Shown: positions 53,037 to 63,488 of the stretch, piece by piece
Position numbering within the stretch: the first letter of the stretch is position 1
How the letters are laid out: each line of letters begins with the position of its first letter
NCBI GenBank assembly: GCA_039621445.1
Contig: CP154956.1
Location: 84,936,474-85,000,473 of the forward strand
DNA: 64,000 bases
Source of the DNA: Euglena gracilis
Taxonomy: Eukaryota; Euglenida; Euglenophyceae; Euglenales
Direction: 5' to 3'
Made by a program: the position numbers and the translations under genes
The notes under the pieces: generated by a model
What the model was told of the DNA's origin: nothing
The model's input: only the letters and a program-made list of their open reading frames with translations
Databases searched by the model: none

Positions 53037-53800
53037 GGGGGAGCACACGGCTGGCCGACGGCTGGCCGACGGCGTGACGGAAGCCAGGTCATTTTGTTTC
53101 GCTGACTTTGTGCAGCAAATGCCTAATTTGGTGTGCCAGTTCAGAAATTTCACAGGAAAATTCCTAATTTAGTGTGCCAATTCCTAATTTTGAGGACCAA
53201 ATTCCTAATTTCATGTGTAAATGCCTAATTTTGAGTGGGAAATGCCTAATTTCGAGTGCATTGAAATTTGACCGGTGATTTCCAATTTGTTGTTCCAATG
53301 CCTGATTTTGAGTGGCAAATTTCTAATTCATAAAAAGGTTCCTAATTTTCAGCGGCAAATGCCTATTTGGGGGGGGATGTCCAAATTTGGGTTGGCAAAT
53401 GCCTAATTCTGGGTGTTCTTAAGCTAATTTTGAGTTGCAAATGCCTAATTTGGTGTGCTGGTTCCAAATTTTGAGAGGCAACTTCCTAATTTTGTGGGCA
53501 ATTCCTAATTTTGAGGAGCAAACTCCTAATTTCATGTGCAAATTCCTAATTTTGAGTGGCAAATGCCTAATTTTCGGTGTAAAAACAGGCTAAAATGGTC
53601 CAAATTGGTCAAAAAGTCCAAAATTGGCAAAATTGACAAAAATTGACGAAAATGACTTCAAATGGGCAAAAATGCAGCCTCCACCAACGATGAACATGAC
53701 CTTGAAGGGAGATTGACGGCAAAGTTGTTTCTACATTGCAAGGCTGTGGCTCGGGTCATTTTCCTGTGAGTCACACGGCTGGCCGACGGCGGGCTCCCCC
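53037..53800. mobile_element. island N: GGGGGAGC-ended element, 3-bp TSD, CCTAATTT array
   Basis: The ends are GGGGGAGC and GCTCCCCC, flanked by TGT (53034-53036 and 53801-53803). CACACGGCTGGCCGACGGC occurs in the same orientation near both ends, the counterpart of the direct words in I and J. The core is a long array (about 53120-53590) of AATTCCTAATTTTGAGTGGC units. These contain CCTAATTT, the complement of AAATTAGG in I and J. 764 bp, no coding capacity. Confidence 0.85.
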
Positions 53801-53804
53801 TGTG

Positions 53805-54240
53805 ACAAGAACTGTGGAGGTTCGGCACGTCTGACGAGGACCCTCGGCCACCATGCCCATTTTGCCGTGCCGAGGGGGTCAGTCCCCCAGGGGTCCAACG
53901 TGGTGGACAGCAGAATTTCCCAAAGGAAAATTCATTGGTATGGTTAGGCATGCCGTGCCAAGGGGGTTGGCTGACCAGGACTGGCCAGGCACAAGAGGGG
54001 ATCCCACGCACAGGGGGGGGGGGTCTCGCAACCCCCCTATCGAGGCTCGAACTCAACCAGACAGGGGGGGTTTGGGAATGGGGTCCAGGACCCCCGCGAG
54101 AAGTGATTTTCAGGATGAGAAAGGACACAAACTGACAACAGGGTGCGGCAACTATGTGTCAGTCGGCAAGAAGGGGGATGCAACATGGAGCCCAACACGG
54201 GGACGCGTTGTTGATATTTGTTGAACAATGAACGAGATAC
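53805..54240. other. possible coding remnant upstream of RPS5
   Basis: Plus frame 53853-54224 and minus frame 53658-54128 overlap. The plus frame ends with GCGNYVSVGKKGDATWSP, which looks natural, but its middle crosses a G-run repeat. No family recognised and no promoter motif for RPS5 identified. Confidence 0.2.
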
Positions 54241-54579
54241 AGTTTGACATTTCCAAGGCAGGCTTTCTCTTATTTTTTTCAAGAATGCATTGACCGATGA
54301 ACGGGGGCACACGTGCGGACACAAGGCGCTGCAACTGATAAGTTGGAGCAACCTCGGCGCATACCCTTTTTTACCTTTGACCCCGGAGGTCCATCGTCAG
54401 ATAAACCCCCATCACTCAGGACGACCAAGCTTTCATCACAGTGCTGGTGATTGAGACCACTGCAGATCCAACATACTTTCCAGAGACGCGCAGACCGGCA
54501 AACCGTCAACAACAATTTTAATTTTGCACCTGTAATCCTGCAATTAGGAAGTACGGGAGTGCGCAGGCGTTGAGGGAAA

Positions 54580-55302
54580 ATGTCAAAAACCACCCCACTG
54601 CTGTTCAAGAAATGGTCCGTCTAAACCGTGAACCATAAATTGAACAAAATTTGGTTTTGTTCAGGTCCTCTGCAGAGGTGGACGTCAATGATTTGAGTCT
54701 TCAGGACTACATTTCCAAGAGGAGTGTCTACCTGCCACACACTGCACAGCGATGGACGAAGAAGCGCTTCAGGAAGGTGTGGAATATTTTTTTTTCTTCA
54801 TGAAATCGACTTCTATTTTGTCATTCACCAGGCCCAGTGCCCCATCACGGAGCGCCTCGTGAATTCTCTGATGTATCATGGTAGAAATAACGGTAAGAAG
54901 GCAATGGCCGTGCGTCACTTGAAGGCTTGCTTCGAAATCATCAGCTTGGTGACTGATCAGAACCCCATTCAAGGTAAAATTTCGTGTTTTTTCCAAACAT
55001 TCATCTTCCACAAAACAGTTTTGGTGGACGCCATCACCAAGGCTGGCCCCCGTGAAGATTCTACTCGTGTTGGAACTGCTGGTGTTGTACGTCGGCAATC
55101 CGTTGATGTCAGCCCTCTCCGACGCGTCAACCAGGCCATCTACCTGATTACCACTGGCGCTCGTGAAGCTTCTTTCAGAACCATCAAGACATTCCCTGAG
55201 TGCTTGGCGGATGAGATCATCAATGCCTCCAAGGGTTCTTCGAACTCGTACGCCATCAAGAAGAAGGACGAAATTGAGCGTGTTGCCAAGGCCAATCGTT
55301 GA
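54580..55302 (+). CDS. RPS5: 40S ribosomal protein uS7 (RPS5), four exons
   Basis: Exons are 54580-54614, 54665-54776, 54832-54973 and 55019-55302 (573 nt, 190 residues). All introns are GT-AG, of 50, 55 and 45 nt. The start at 54580 gives an N-terminus with FKKW, equivalent to FGKW in animals. Conserved blocks include [42 protein letters not shown] and, in exon 4, [15 protein letters not shown] and [13 protein letters not shown] before the usual basic end (KANR). It is slightly shorter than the human protein (204). uS7 binds the 3' domain of 18S rRNA in the head of the small subunit and touches E-site tRNA. All residues look intact, so this is a working gene and not a processed copy. Confidence 0.97.
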
Positions 55303-55740
55303 GAAACTTTGTGTCTGTGCACCCTCGCACTCTGTCTTTTTGCTTTGCAATGGTTGGTAAAATTGCACTGGTTCGGTGAAATGGAGATTCTTTTCCCCTG
55401 CTCTGTTGATGTCTTTTGGACCACCAAGTAAAGCAGAAAATGTGGATTTTTTTTTTATGGAAGTGGAAAATGTGTCTTTGTGAGAGATTTTCCGAAGAGT
55501 TAATTGCCGAATGTGAGCAGAAATTTTCTCTCTTCATATTCATTGCGCCCGGGTTTTTGGGGGTCGGCAGTGCTATTGCAAAAATGGCTTTTTTGCAAAA
55601 AAACCACTGAACCTACAACTGGAGGAAAGGAAATGTTTGTGGTCAGTTATCCCCTTGGATTGTTTCCCAGCTTGGATTGTTAGCCAGCACGTTTTCCCAG
55701 AGCCCAAGGTTTTTTTTACTCCAGTGCTCCAGGGCAGGGA
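55303..55740. other. RPS5 downstream region, no gene recognised
   Basis: Probably holds the RPS5 3' untranslated region. No canonical AATAAA is seen close by. Open frames here are short and unrecognisable. Confidence 0.4.
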
Positions 55741-56120
55741 ATTTCTTAAGGACCCCTGGGGGGGTCCAGCCTCCGGCTGGCAAAAAGGCTGCTGGCTGAA
55801 AACGAGCTCCTGGCTGGACCCCCTTGGGTGTAGGGGGCTGGCTGGGTCGAGGAAAAAACAAAATTTTCCAACACATTTTTGCCATTTTCGACATTTGATG
55901 TTTGGAGCTAGAACAAAGTTCAGATGTTCAGGGGGGGGAAATACAGGGATAAGTGAGCTGGGCAGCCCGGCCGGCTGGGCCGGCCTCCGGCCGGGCTGGA
56001 CCCGACTTTATTTCACTCGACCCCTGGGGGGGGCCCAGCCCGAATTTTGGATGCTGGATTTGAGCTGGCTGGCTGGCTGGACCCCCCCCCGGGGATGGGG
56101 CACCCTCCGGCTGAAGAAAT
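55740..56120. repeat. GGCTGGACCCC-type repeat cluster
   Basis: TTCTTAAGGACCCCTGGGGG opens the cluster. CTGGCTGGACCCCC, GGCTGGCTGGCTGGAC and GGCCGGCCTCCGGCCGGGC recur until 56120. The minus- and plus-strand open frames across it are shadows of the repeat. Confidence 0.5.
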
Positions 56121-56129
56121 TCCCTGCTC

Positions 56130-57290
56130 CAGGTTTGGCAAGCCAAGCTTTCAAATGCTTGAAGGGGGGAAGAGCCACTAAAAGGACGGATGTCCTCACG
56201 CGCAGAACGGTAAATGGGGACAGCTGCGCAACTGGCGTTTCCGGGCGGAGGGGAGTTGGGCGTCAGAAATACGCTCGCTTTTTTAAAAAATCTTTTTTCA
56301 TTTGGCTCTTTAAGAAGAAAAAAATATTTTTTTCTGTTTTGCTGAAGCATTTTTTCTGGGGGGCTGGAGGGTTAAGTCATGAAAATTTGACATGGAAAGG
56401 TGTTTCAGGGGCCAAACACTGGGATGGGGAGGGCACGGGGGTCAAGCGTCAAATCCCGCCTTTTGTTCTGCGTCCTTCCGTTAGTATCGGTTATAAAATC
56501 TCCGCGAGGGCACCGACAGGGGAGGAAGGGCTCTCACAAATGTGGCGGTGGCATTTTTTTTCTCGGCTCAAAAATTTACGGTAAAAAAGAGCAGCTGTCA
56601 ACAGACTTGGCCTCGCGGTGGGAAAAGGGGGATTCATTGGGATGCGATTAGGGGGAAGTGTACCGTCGGGGAGCTCTTGGCCATCTGGAACCTCGGGAAC
56701 AAATGAATTTGTGCAAATTATTCGACAGAGTTACAAAAACAGCGACCCTTTGGCAACGTACAAGAGCGGGATCGGGTTTCGGAGGGAAACGTCCGTAAAA
56801 TTTGACGGTGCAGTTGGCTATCCTGTTTCCCCCAATTTGTCACCGACTCCCAAGACAGAGGGAGGGGGGAGGCGGGGCACAAGAAGATGGTGCCAGAAAG
56901 GAAAGCAGGGCCCCCCATGCCGAGGCTCCGCGATGAGGCGCGGAGCGGCCAGCTGGGGGCGGTGCAGGTCTCATCACCCCCCCAAGGAGGCAGGGGGGTG
57001 GTGGCGTTCCCGTTTCCAGCCTGTGGCTGAAAGTGTGGGCATTTCGCTTTCTTGGGCCGAAAGTTTTTCTTTGACGGAGGTCTCCCACCTGAGTCTTGAG
57101 GGGTTCATTTCCGCACAGGTGCCAGTTTTTCTTGATTTTTTTTCCAGCATGGATGAGGTGTCTAGCTATAAATTTTGCTTAAAAAAATAAATTTTGCTCA
57201 AATAAATAAATAAATTGCTTGCTTAAATAAATTAAATTTTTTCAATTTCCAAAAAGGTCCACATTGCGCAAATATCCCTTCTTGGTTGCC
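56130..57290. other. gene-poor stretch with one protein-like frame (56618-57190, +)
   Basis: The first 80 residues of the 56618-57190 frame look natural (segment TNEFVQIIRQSYKNSDPLAT). The rest crosses G-rich sequence. I recognise nothing and no splice sites are certain. Confidence 0.2.
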
Positions 57291-57325
57291 AACCTCCCAC
57301 CACCATCATCATCATCATCATCACA

Positions 57326-57778
57326 TTATCCGCCGTCATCATCTTCAATTTTACTGGAGGAATGCAGAGAAAATTGCGAATACCATTGAAGTCTGTGCAG
57401 TGCAGTGCTTTTTAATTCATTCTTTGATCTCACGTACCATGACGAGTTCGCATTCAATGCCTTCGCGATTTCACCCAATGCAAAGCCAAAGCAAAAAAAA
57501 TGGCAGAGTTCCATACATTCTGAGTTGAACACAAATTTTGGACACTCTTCAACCGCCATGACATGAATATCAAGCAATATTTTTTGCTGTATTATCTTGC
57601 ATATTTTTGTCACGTGGGCCGGCAAAGAATTGGAACAGGAGGAAAAGGCATTGGCACCATCCAGCTCTTGGAACTGCCTCTCTCGGTCCTTTTCTGCGTT
57701 CTCATCTGCCTTCATACAGTGCAAGCCACCATTCATTGATTTAATTGAGCAAACAAAAAACAGCAGCAACATTTCCAC
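57326..57778 (-). CDS. hypothetical protein, 150 residues, unidentified
   Basis: An uninterrupted minus-strand frame has balanced composition. Its charged N-terminal part (MKADENAEKDRERQFQELDG) is followed by a Cys/Phe-rich middle and an acidic end (SSKIEDDDGG) just before a CATCATCAT repeat at 57302-57320. No domain is recognisable. The start is uncertain and it could be an exon rather than a whole gene. The opposite strand offers only short frames, which favours this strand. Confidence 0.3.
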   Translation of the reverse strand: MEMLLLFFVCSIKSMNGGLHCMKADENAEKDRERQFQELDGANAFSSCSNSLPAHVTKICKIIQQKILLDIHVMAVEECPKFVFNSECMELCHFFCFGFALGEIAKALNANSSWYVRSKNELKSTALHRLQWYSQFSLHSSSKIEDDDGG

Positions 57779-58112
57779 ATGAAAATGATTTCATCATTGT
57801 GACTTGAGTGAATAGTTTCAAGTTTCAAGGGGAGATAAAACGAGAACGATCATCAAACAATGGTTTCGTAAATATAATTCCAGTACCTGGCACCATGCAC
57901 CTTTGCTGAAATGCTGTTCTCAACATTGCCCATCCAATCCAGGGCGAAAATCCACAATAGAATTTAGGGATGGCGGCTTTTTGCCAAATGTTTTTCAGGG
58001 ATACAAAAAAAACACCCCCAAAACGGGTTAAGCCTTTTTGAGCAATTGCGCGAAAATTAATAAACCTTTTGATTTTTCACAACAAACCCATGTGTCTCTT
58101 TCAATTCAAGAT

Positions 58113-58658
58113 TCATAAAAACCCCAGAGGGATGGCAAGCCGTTGTTTCCGTTCTGCCTTTTCCAATGCTACTTTCGCTTCCCGCAGCGTCTGTTTGAAC
58201 GTCGCAGACTCCTTCTCAGGGGATGTTGTTGTTTCTGGAGCTGCCTGGAACAACAGGCAATGGAATGGAAAAAGACTGAATCATTCCCAGCAGCGCCGTG
58301 CCATCTGACAAAACAAACAAACGATTGTTCTGGATGGACTTCTTGATGGAACGTCAGCATGCGATCACACCAAAGCGCCTCGGCACGGCACGAAACGAAG
58401 CGAGCTTGCACACCTTCTTTGGCTTCGCTCGGCTTCTATCCGGTGCCCCCCGCGGTTTTGCTGCCCCAGGCGTCTGGAGAAAGAAAAATGTGGAGAAATT
58501 GATGATTCAAAACAGCTTTTCACGGAAAATGGTCGTGCTTTTCTCACTTGTGATGATTTTTCGGCAACTCAAAATTTAAAAAGTTGGGCAATGGTCTTCT
58601 GGAGTATTTCTTGTGGTTTGTCATCACAAACCAGCCCAATTGACCATATTTCATATCC
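58113..58658 (-). CDS. 3' exons of unidentified minus-strand gene
   Basis: The last exon is 58113-58244. It follows the acceptor TTGTTCCAG, encodes 43 residues rich in Lys/Glu/Ala (ATFKQTLREAKVALEKAERK, probably a coiled coil) and ends in TGA. Upstream, 58371-58473 lies after TTTCTTTCTCCAG and encodes a basic segment (APDRSRAKPKKV). Upstream again, 58569-58658 encodes GYEIWSIGLVCDDKPQEILQ and follows AAAAGACAG. Phases of the middle exon do not match the last one directly, so an exon or splice site is missing from my model. The gene probably continues towards 58700 and is interrupted there by GGCTGGACCCC repeats. No family recognised. Confidence 0.4.
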
Positions 58659-58729
58659 CTGTCTTTTGTGTGCAAAATTTGATCCCCCCTCGCTCTCCCT
58701 CAGGGGAAAAAGCTGGAAAGCTGGAAAAA

Positions 58730-59275
58730 AGACGCTGGCTGGACCCCCCCCCCCCAAGGGGTGGGGGTCCAGGGTGGGTCCCACTGACCCGCTGGCTGGA
58801 CCCAGCTGCCACCCGAAAACAGGCAAGAAAGCCCAAATCCAACTGGGTTCATTTTTTTTTCAGCCAAACTCTTGAGGTGAATACCTCAAAACGACCAAAA
58901 GTGGCCAATTTTGACATTTTTTGACTCCTATCTCCAAAAATGTCCGGTGCTTTGTTCAGTGGCAAAACCTTCATTACCATTATTACCATGACCCGGGAGG
59001 GGGGGGGTTCCACAGTCCAGCGGGGAGCTGCTGGCTGGAAAAAACGTGCTGGCTGGCTCTTCCCAGGGGCAGTGGCCAGGCTTCTTTTAAGACCCCACCA
59101 CCACCCACCAGCGGGAACCCCCCCCAAAATCGGGCAGTCTGAGGGCATTTCCCAAAAATTTTCAGCGCTTCGCACCGAGACCCAAGCACTGGCCCCCCCC
59201 ACCCCCCCCCCTCCCCCCCCCCGGGGGGGGGGTCTTCTGGCTTAAAAGAAGCCTGGTGGTGGTCCAGCTGAAGAA
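58730..59275. repeat. GGCTGGACCCC-type repeats with G/C runs
   Basis: GCTGGCTGGACCCCCCCCC, GGGGGTCCAGGGTGGGTCCC and GCTGGCTGGACCCAGC occur at 58735-58805. A second cluster lies at 59025-59275, ending GGGGTCTTCTGGCTTAAAAG. Similar words are at 55.8 and 62.5-63.1 kb. Confidence 0.5.
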
Positions 59276-59279
59276 ATCA

Positions 59280-60700
59280 CCTGTTCCCCCAAAGGGAGTG
59301 GAAAGTGCACAGGGGAAAATGACTGGAAAAAAAAGATGGAAAAATTGCGTGGTTTCCCTTTTGCTTTTCGTCATTTCTGTCTGGACTGTGGAAATCTCCA
59401 AACGGGCTTACATTCAAAAGAGTTATCCAATACCACCGGCAACTAAAATAAACTCCCCCAAACAAACGCTTGAGCCTGGGGAAGACAAAAGTATCGTTCA
59501 GCGAGGTCAATACACCTCCTGGGCTGGACCCTTGTCCTCGGCCGGGGAGTCCTTCTGGGGGCTGCCTAAAGGGCTATTCTTTGAGAACAACTGGTGGTCG
59601 AGCATAAATACGGCACATTATCGGAAGCCAAATCAACTCTTTACCCAGAATGACGAGACGCAATGTTGGAAAACGGAGGATTAGAGGGGAAAAATGTATC
59701 TGAATGCAATGACCAAACATTACGGGAATACAAAAGATGGAAAACCACGGGGTTGGTGAGGGGTACACTAGAATTCTAGAGATCTTGTACGTTTTTTATA
59801 GCGTTTCGATTTCCAGGCCCATGCATCTGCTGTGGCACTTATCTCCAAAGGCGGGCATTACATTCAAAGGGGTTATTACGAGCTGAAGAACACCTTAAAA
59901 TAAACCTCACAAAAGGAAAGAGAATGCACCAGATACAACCAGAGACATTTGAGCCTGTTGCGGAGTACCTGTCATAGACAAGTGAGTAGGCCTCCGACTC
60001 TTCTCAGCGAGGCGCACTGGGGGGAGACACCCAATGAGACAAGGCTGGAAACCAGGTTCACCACTTTGTCGTCAATTCCTCTAAATAAGGGCCTACAAGA
60101 GGGCTGTAATCTGGGGGATAACCGACAAAGGCCAGCCTTGAGCCCACGAGGGTACCAACTGAAGAAAGGATACCAGACAGCGGGAAGACTGAGGGATACC
60201 TCAGGAAGTTTGCGGTAACAGCCATAACGACAAGTACAGTGAGGAGGAAGGCAAAGTACGAGTGCTGAAGGCTTAAGCCAGACAATAACCATATAACCAG
60301 ATTCGGGTTCCGCTGAGGTCGCTGATGAAATGAGAGGTGGCTATGAGGCGAAGGAGAGTGTTTGATGCTTTTGATTTCCGGGCCGAAATCCCATATTCTG
60401 GTCCTTATTCTGATGACGAGGTACAATTGAATTGAATGATGATGACGAGCGAATCACAACACGTACAATAAATCTCACAAGGAAAGATAAATGCAAAACA
60501 ACCACCATTTGGTGATTTAGCGAGTTCTTTTTCTCTCTCATATACTTACCCCAAACGGCCAGTCTGCCCCATTTTATGACTCTTCTCTACAAGCCTTCTC
60601 CCAATCCACCCAAAGAACGCTGACAAAACCACCCACCACCACTTTCTCATTCTCTGATTAGCCTAAAGAGGGACTGTAATCTGGGGGATATGAATAAGGC
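59280..60700. repeat. dispersed short repeats; no gene recognised
   Basis: TTACATTCAAARGRGTTAT occurs at 59410 and 59858. TAAAATAAAC is near each copy, CTCACAAAAGGAAAGA-like sequence at 59908 and 60475, and CTGTAATCTGGGGGATA at 60104 and 60674. The frame 59256-59684 (+) is weakly protein-like (GLFFENNWWSSINTAHY) but unidentified. Confidence 0.35.
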
Positions 60701-60709
60701 AGCCATAAT

Positions 60710-61209
60710 CTATTTGCCCCTTCGGGGGCCAAATAGAGTGTCCAGGGGGGGGGGGATCATGTGGGGATTCCACTTTCCGGGAAAGTTGGGGTTGTCGGGA
60801 TAAGGTTAGGGTTACGGCCGAACTGCCATGGGGCCCCCATTTTCTGGGACCTTAAGAAGAAGCTGGACCGCATTTGGACCAAAATAAGCTGAATGTAGGC
60901 CATATTTTCGCAAAAATACAGAGAAAAGTGCGGCCGAAAATTCTTCCGAAACAGGTGCCTTTTGGCTAAATTTGGTCCAAAAAATGCTAATTTTTGGCAC
61001 CGTAACCCTATTCTACATTCTGTCCCATATTCTATACCTTATTCTATAACCCCAAATTAAATTGCCCACCTCACCGAATCCGACGGAAGTCAGCCGGATT
61101 TGGCGGGACCAAAAAGTCGGAAAGTGGGACCTGGGTCCCCCCAAACGACCCCCCCCCCTGGACAATCAACTTTGCCCCCCTCCCCGGGCGGGGGGGGGGG
61201 GGCAAATAG
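60710..61209. mobile_element. element T: CTATTTGCCCC ends, possible 3-bp TSD
   Basis: CTATTTGCCCC at the left and GGGGCAAATAG at the right are inverted, and AAT flanks both (60707-60709 and 61210-61212). GTGTCCAGGGGGGG near the left is mirrored by CCCCCCCCTGGACA near the right. A GCCCCTTCGGGGGC hairpin lies inside the left end. The interior is non-repetitive. The duplication is short and A/T-rich, so it could be chance. Confidence 0.6.
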
Positions 61210-61309
61210 AATATGGCAGCCATTGGGAAATCGGGCAGGCGGGGGCTTGTGATCCCACCAAAGCATCAAGCGCTCAGCCTGGAAAATTCCGAACAACCCA
61301 GAAAGATGG

Positions 61310-61508
61310 CAGCACATCCGTCACACGAAGCCCCTCCCAGCACCTTGGCCTTCGCCGCCGCGGCCTGCTGGGCAGCCTTGCCCTCGGGCTCCTCGTCCGG
61401 GTCCAGCTCAGCCAGGTCTTCATTCTGCTCCGCCACCACCGGCGGCAGGACGGCGACGTTGACCGGCCTCCCTGCGAGGGTCAGCCAGGGAGGGCTGCCA
61501 GGCCCCAA
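61310..61508 (-). CDS. acidic/alanine-rich exon candidate, unidentified
   Basis: The minus-strand frame contains VVAEQNEDLAELDPDEEPEG followed by an Ala/Lys-rich run (KAAQQAAAAKAKV). That composition suits a real disordered or helical segment. Possible donor sites follow near 61340. Boundaries and product are unknown. Confidence 0.3.
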
Positions 61509-61683
61509 GTAGAGTGCTGTCTGCCAGAACTGTACTTAGGCCCCTGGCCGTCCCAACAGGACGGCCAGGGACCAGGGACTTGGCCGGGGACCAAGGCAGG
61601 AGGTCAGTTGAAATATGGAATATTTTTGGCACCCCAATATCAGGAAGTGAATTGGGGAGAACCTAATTTCAAAAGGAAACTGT

Positions 61684-62419
61684 CATTTCGATTTTGGGCC
61701 AAAATATCGACTTTTTTATAAAAAATCTTAATGTCTTAATGAAGCGGGCATAGCTTTTGAAAGTGCGTGCCAGACCAAATGCACCCCTGGGGACACTCTA
61801 TCCCCCCATGTGCTGTTTTGGCCGCTGACATGCCTGGCCCGTGTTCTGGATTGTTTTTTGAATGAAAACGAAAGCCCCTGCTAACTCTACACAACAAGGG
61901 TTATGGAAATTTTTTTGGTTCTGTGACCAGTCAAAAGGCGAAACCAGGCCTAAATACCTGATTTTTCTGGGAAAATGGCTCATTTTTTTGAATTCCTTGA
62001 ATATTTATTTTCCTGTGGAATACCCAAACCTCAAAAAAAGTTCAATTTTTGGCATTTTTTGGCATTTTTGAAAATTTTGTGCACTTCCCGGCGCGGAGCA
62101 CAGAAGATTTTTTCATCATTTTGGAAATGGTCACTCAGGGATTCTTGGATGGCATTTTGGGTCCCCCGCATTATTTTGAAAAAAAAATGGCACAACAAAA
62201 AGCCCAAAAACATCCCAAAATGATTGAGTTGGGTCACAAAAAAAAAACAAGCCAGAACACGGGCCAGGCATGCCAGCGGCCAAAACAGCACATGGGGGGA
62301 TAGAGTGTCCCCAGGGGTGCATTTGGTCTGGCACGCACTTTCAAAACCTATGCCCGCTTCATTAAGACATTAAGATTTTTTATAAAAAAAAGTCGATATT
62401 TTGGCCCAAAATCGAAATG
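61684..62419. mobile_element. element U: fold-back with arms of about 177 bp
   Basis: 61684-61860 and 62241-62419 are inverted copies, starting CATTTCGATTTTGGGCC and ending near CCCGTGTTCTGG. The arms include GGACACTCTATCCCCCCATG. They are highly similar, with few differences and mostly in A/T runs. The 380-bp spacer shows no recognisable protein. No target duplication seen. Confidence 0.8.
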
Positions 62420-62499
62420 GCAGAGTCGACGGCAGGGCTGCACGGGAAGGCCTCGTGGGGGGTCGACTCCACACACCTGGAAAATGGGTCCGACCCCCC

Positions 62500-63130
62500 C
62501 CCACCAGGGCGTTGCTTGAGGACCCCCGAGGGGAGGGGGTTAGCCAGGGTATCAAATGAGCGGGGAAATGGGGGCGTGGTCTGGACCCGGGGGTCGGACA
62601 CCCCCTCCGCCTGTGCAAAAAAAAATTTCGAGCACGAAAAAAAAAATTGTTCACCTTGAAAAAGGCCAAAATTTTGGACCCCCTCCCCCCTGGGGGGTCT
62701 GACCCCCCCCTCCACAAAACCACCGCCCACTTAACACCCTGGGTCCAGCAAGAGGCTCGAAAATTTGGGCTGGCTGGATAAGGCTGCTAGCTGACCCTCT
62801 AATGGGGGTTCCAGGCTGGAGCTGGGCCCGACGTGGGGTAGAACCAGGTACCAGGAAATTGGATCTGGAAAAATGTCAAAAAAAACTGCCAATTATGCAA
62901 AAATGGATTTTTTTGGCCCCAAATCTGCCCTGGCCAGCCATTTTCCGACCCATTCTCGCCCACTTTTGTCCACCCATTATCGGCCCATTTTGTGCACCCC
63001 CGAAGGCGAAAGATCCGCTACTGTCCAGCCTCCCTTTGGGCGGCTGGAAATAAATAAATAAAACCCGTTAATGGAGGGGGGGGAGTCTGGGGCTGGAAAA
63101 AGGCTGCTGGCTGGCTGGCTGCACCCACCC
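62500..63130. repeat. GGCTGGACCCC-type repeats
   Basis: GCTTGAGGACCCCCGAGGGG, GGCTGGCTGGATAAGGCTGC, GTTCCAGGCTGGAGCTGGG and GGCTGCTGGCTGGCTGGCTG recur. No recognisable gene in the interval. Confidence 0.45.
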
Positions 63131-63488
63131 CGGTTGTCTTAAACAATGCCCTGCCCCCACCCTTTCTCGGGAAATTATTTTAATCAAAATTCTCCGTCGG
63201 CGACAGCGTCGAAGGAGTTTTTCTTTGCGCGGAGTTGTGGGTGGGTGGGGTCAACCACCACGCCACCACCGCCATCAGGATGGGGGGTCAACCCCCCAAA
63301 CCACCCATAGGGTTTTGGGGTTTGTTGCAAAGCCCTGACAGCGGGGTCGGGGTTCCAATACGGCCCTGCTCAGGTGCGCACCGAGAAATCACCAAAGAGC
63401 GCATCAAGATAATACAATACAAATGCAATGCAAATTCAGATAACGACGGTCCAAAATTGGCACACAAACCGTGTCCCATTTTTGTTAC

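Noticed and set aside
54580-55302. RPS5 as a processed pseudogene
   Set aside because: Three phase-consistent GT-AG introns are present and the conserved residues are intact.
55637-56584. 315-residue plus-strand open frame after RPS5
   Set aside because: It runs through the GGCTGGACCCC repeat cluster and poly-A stretches, and the minus strand is similarly open.
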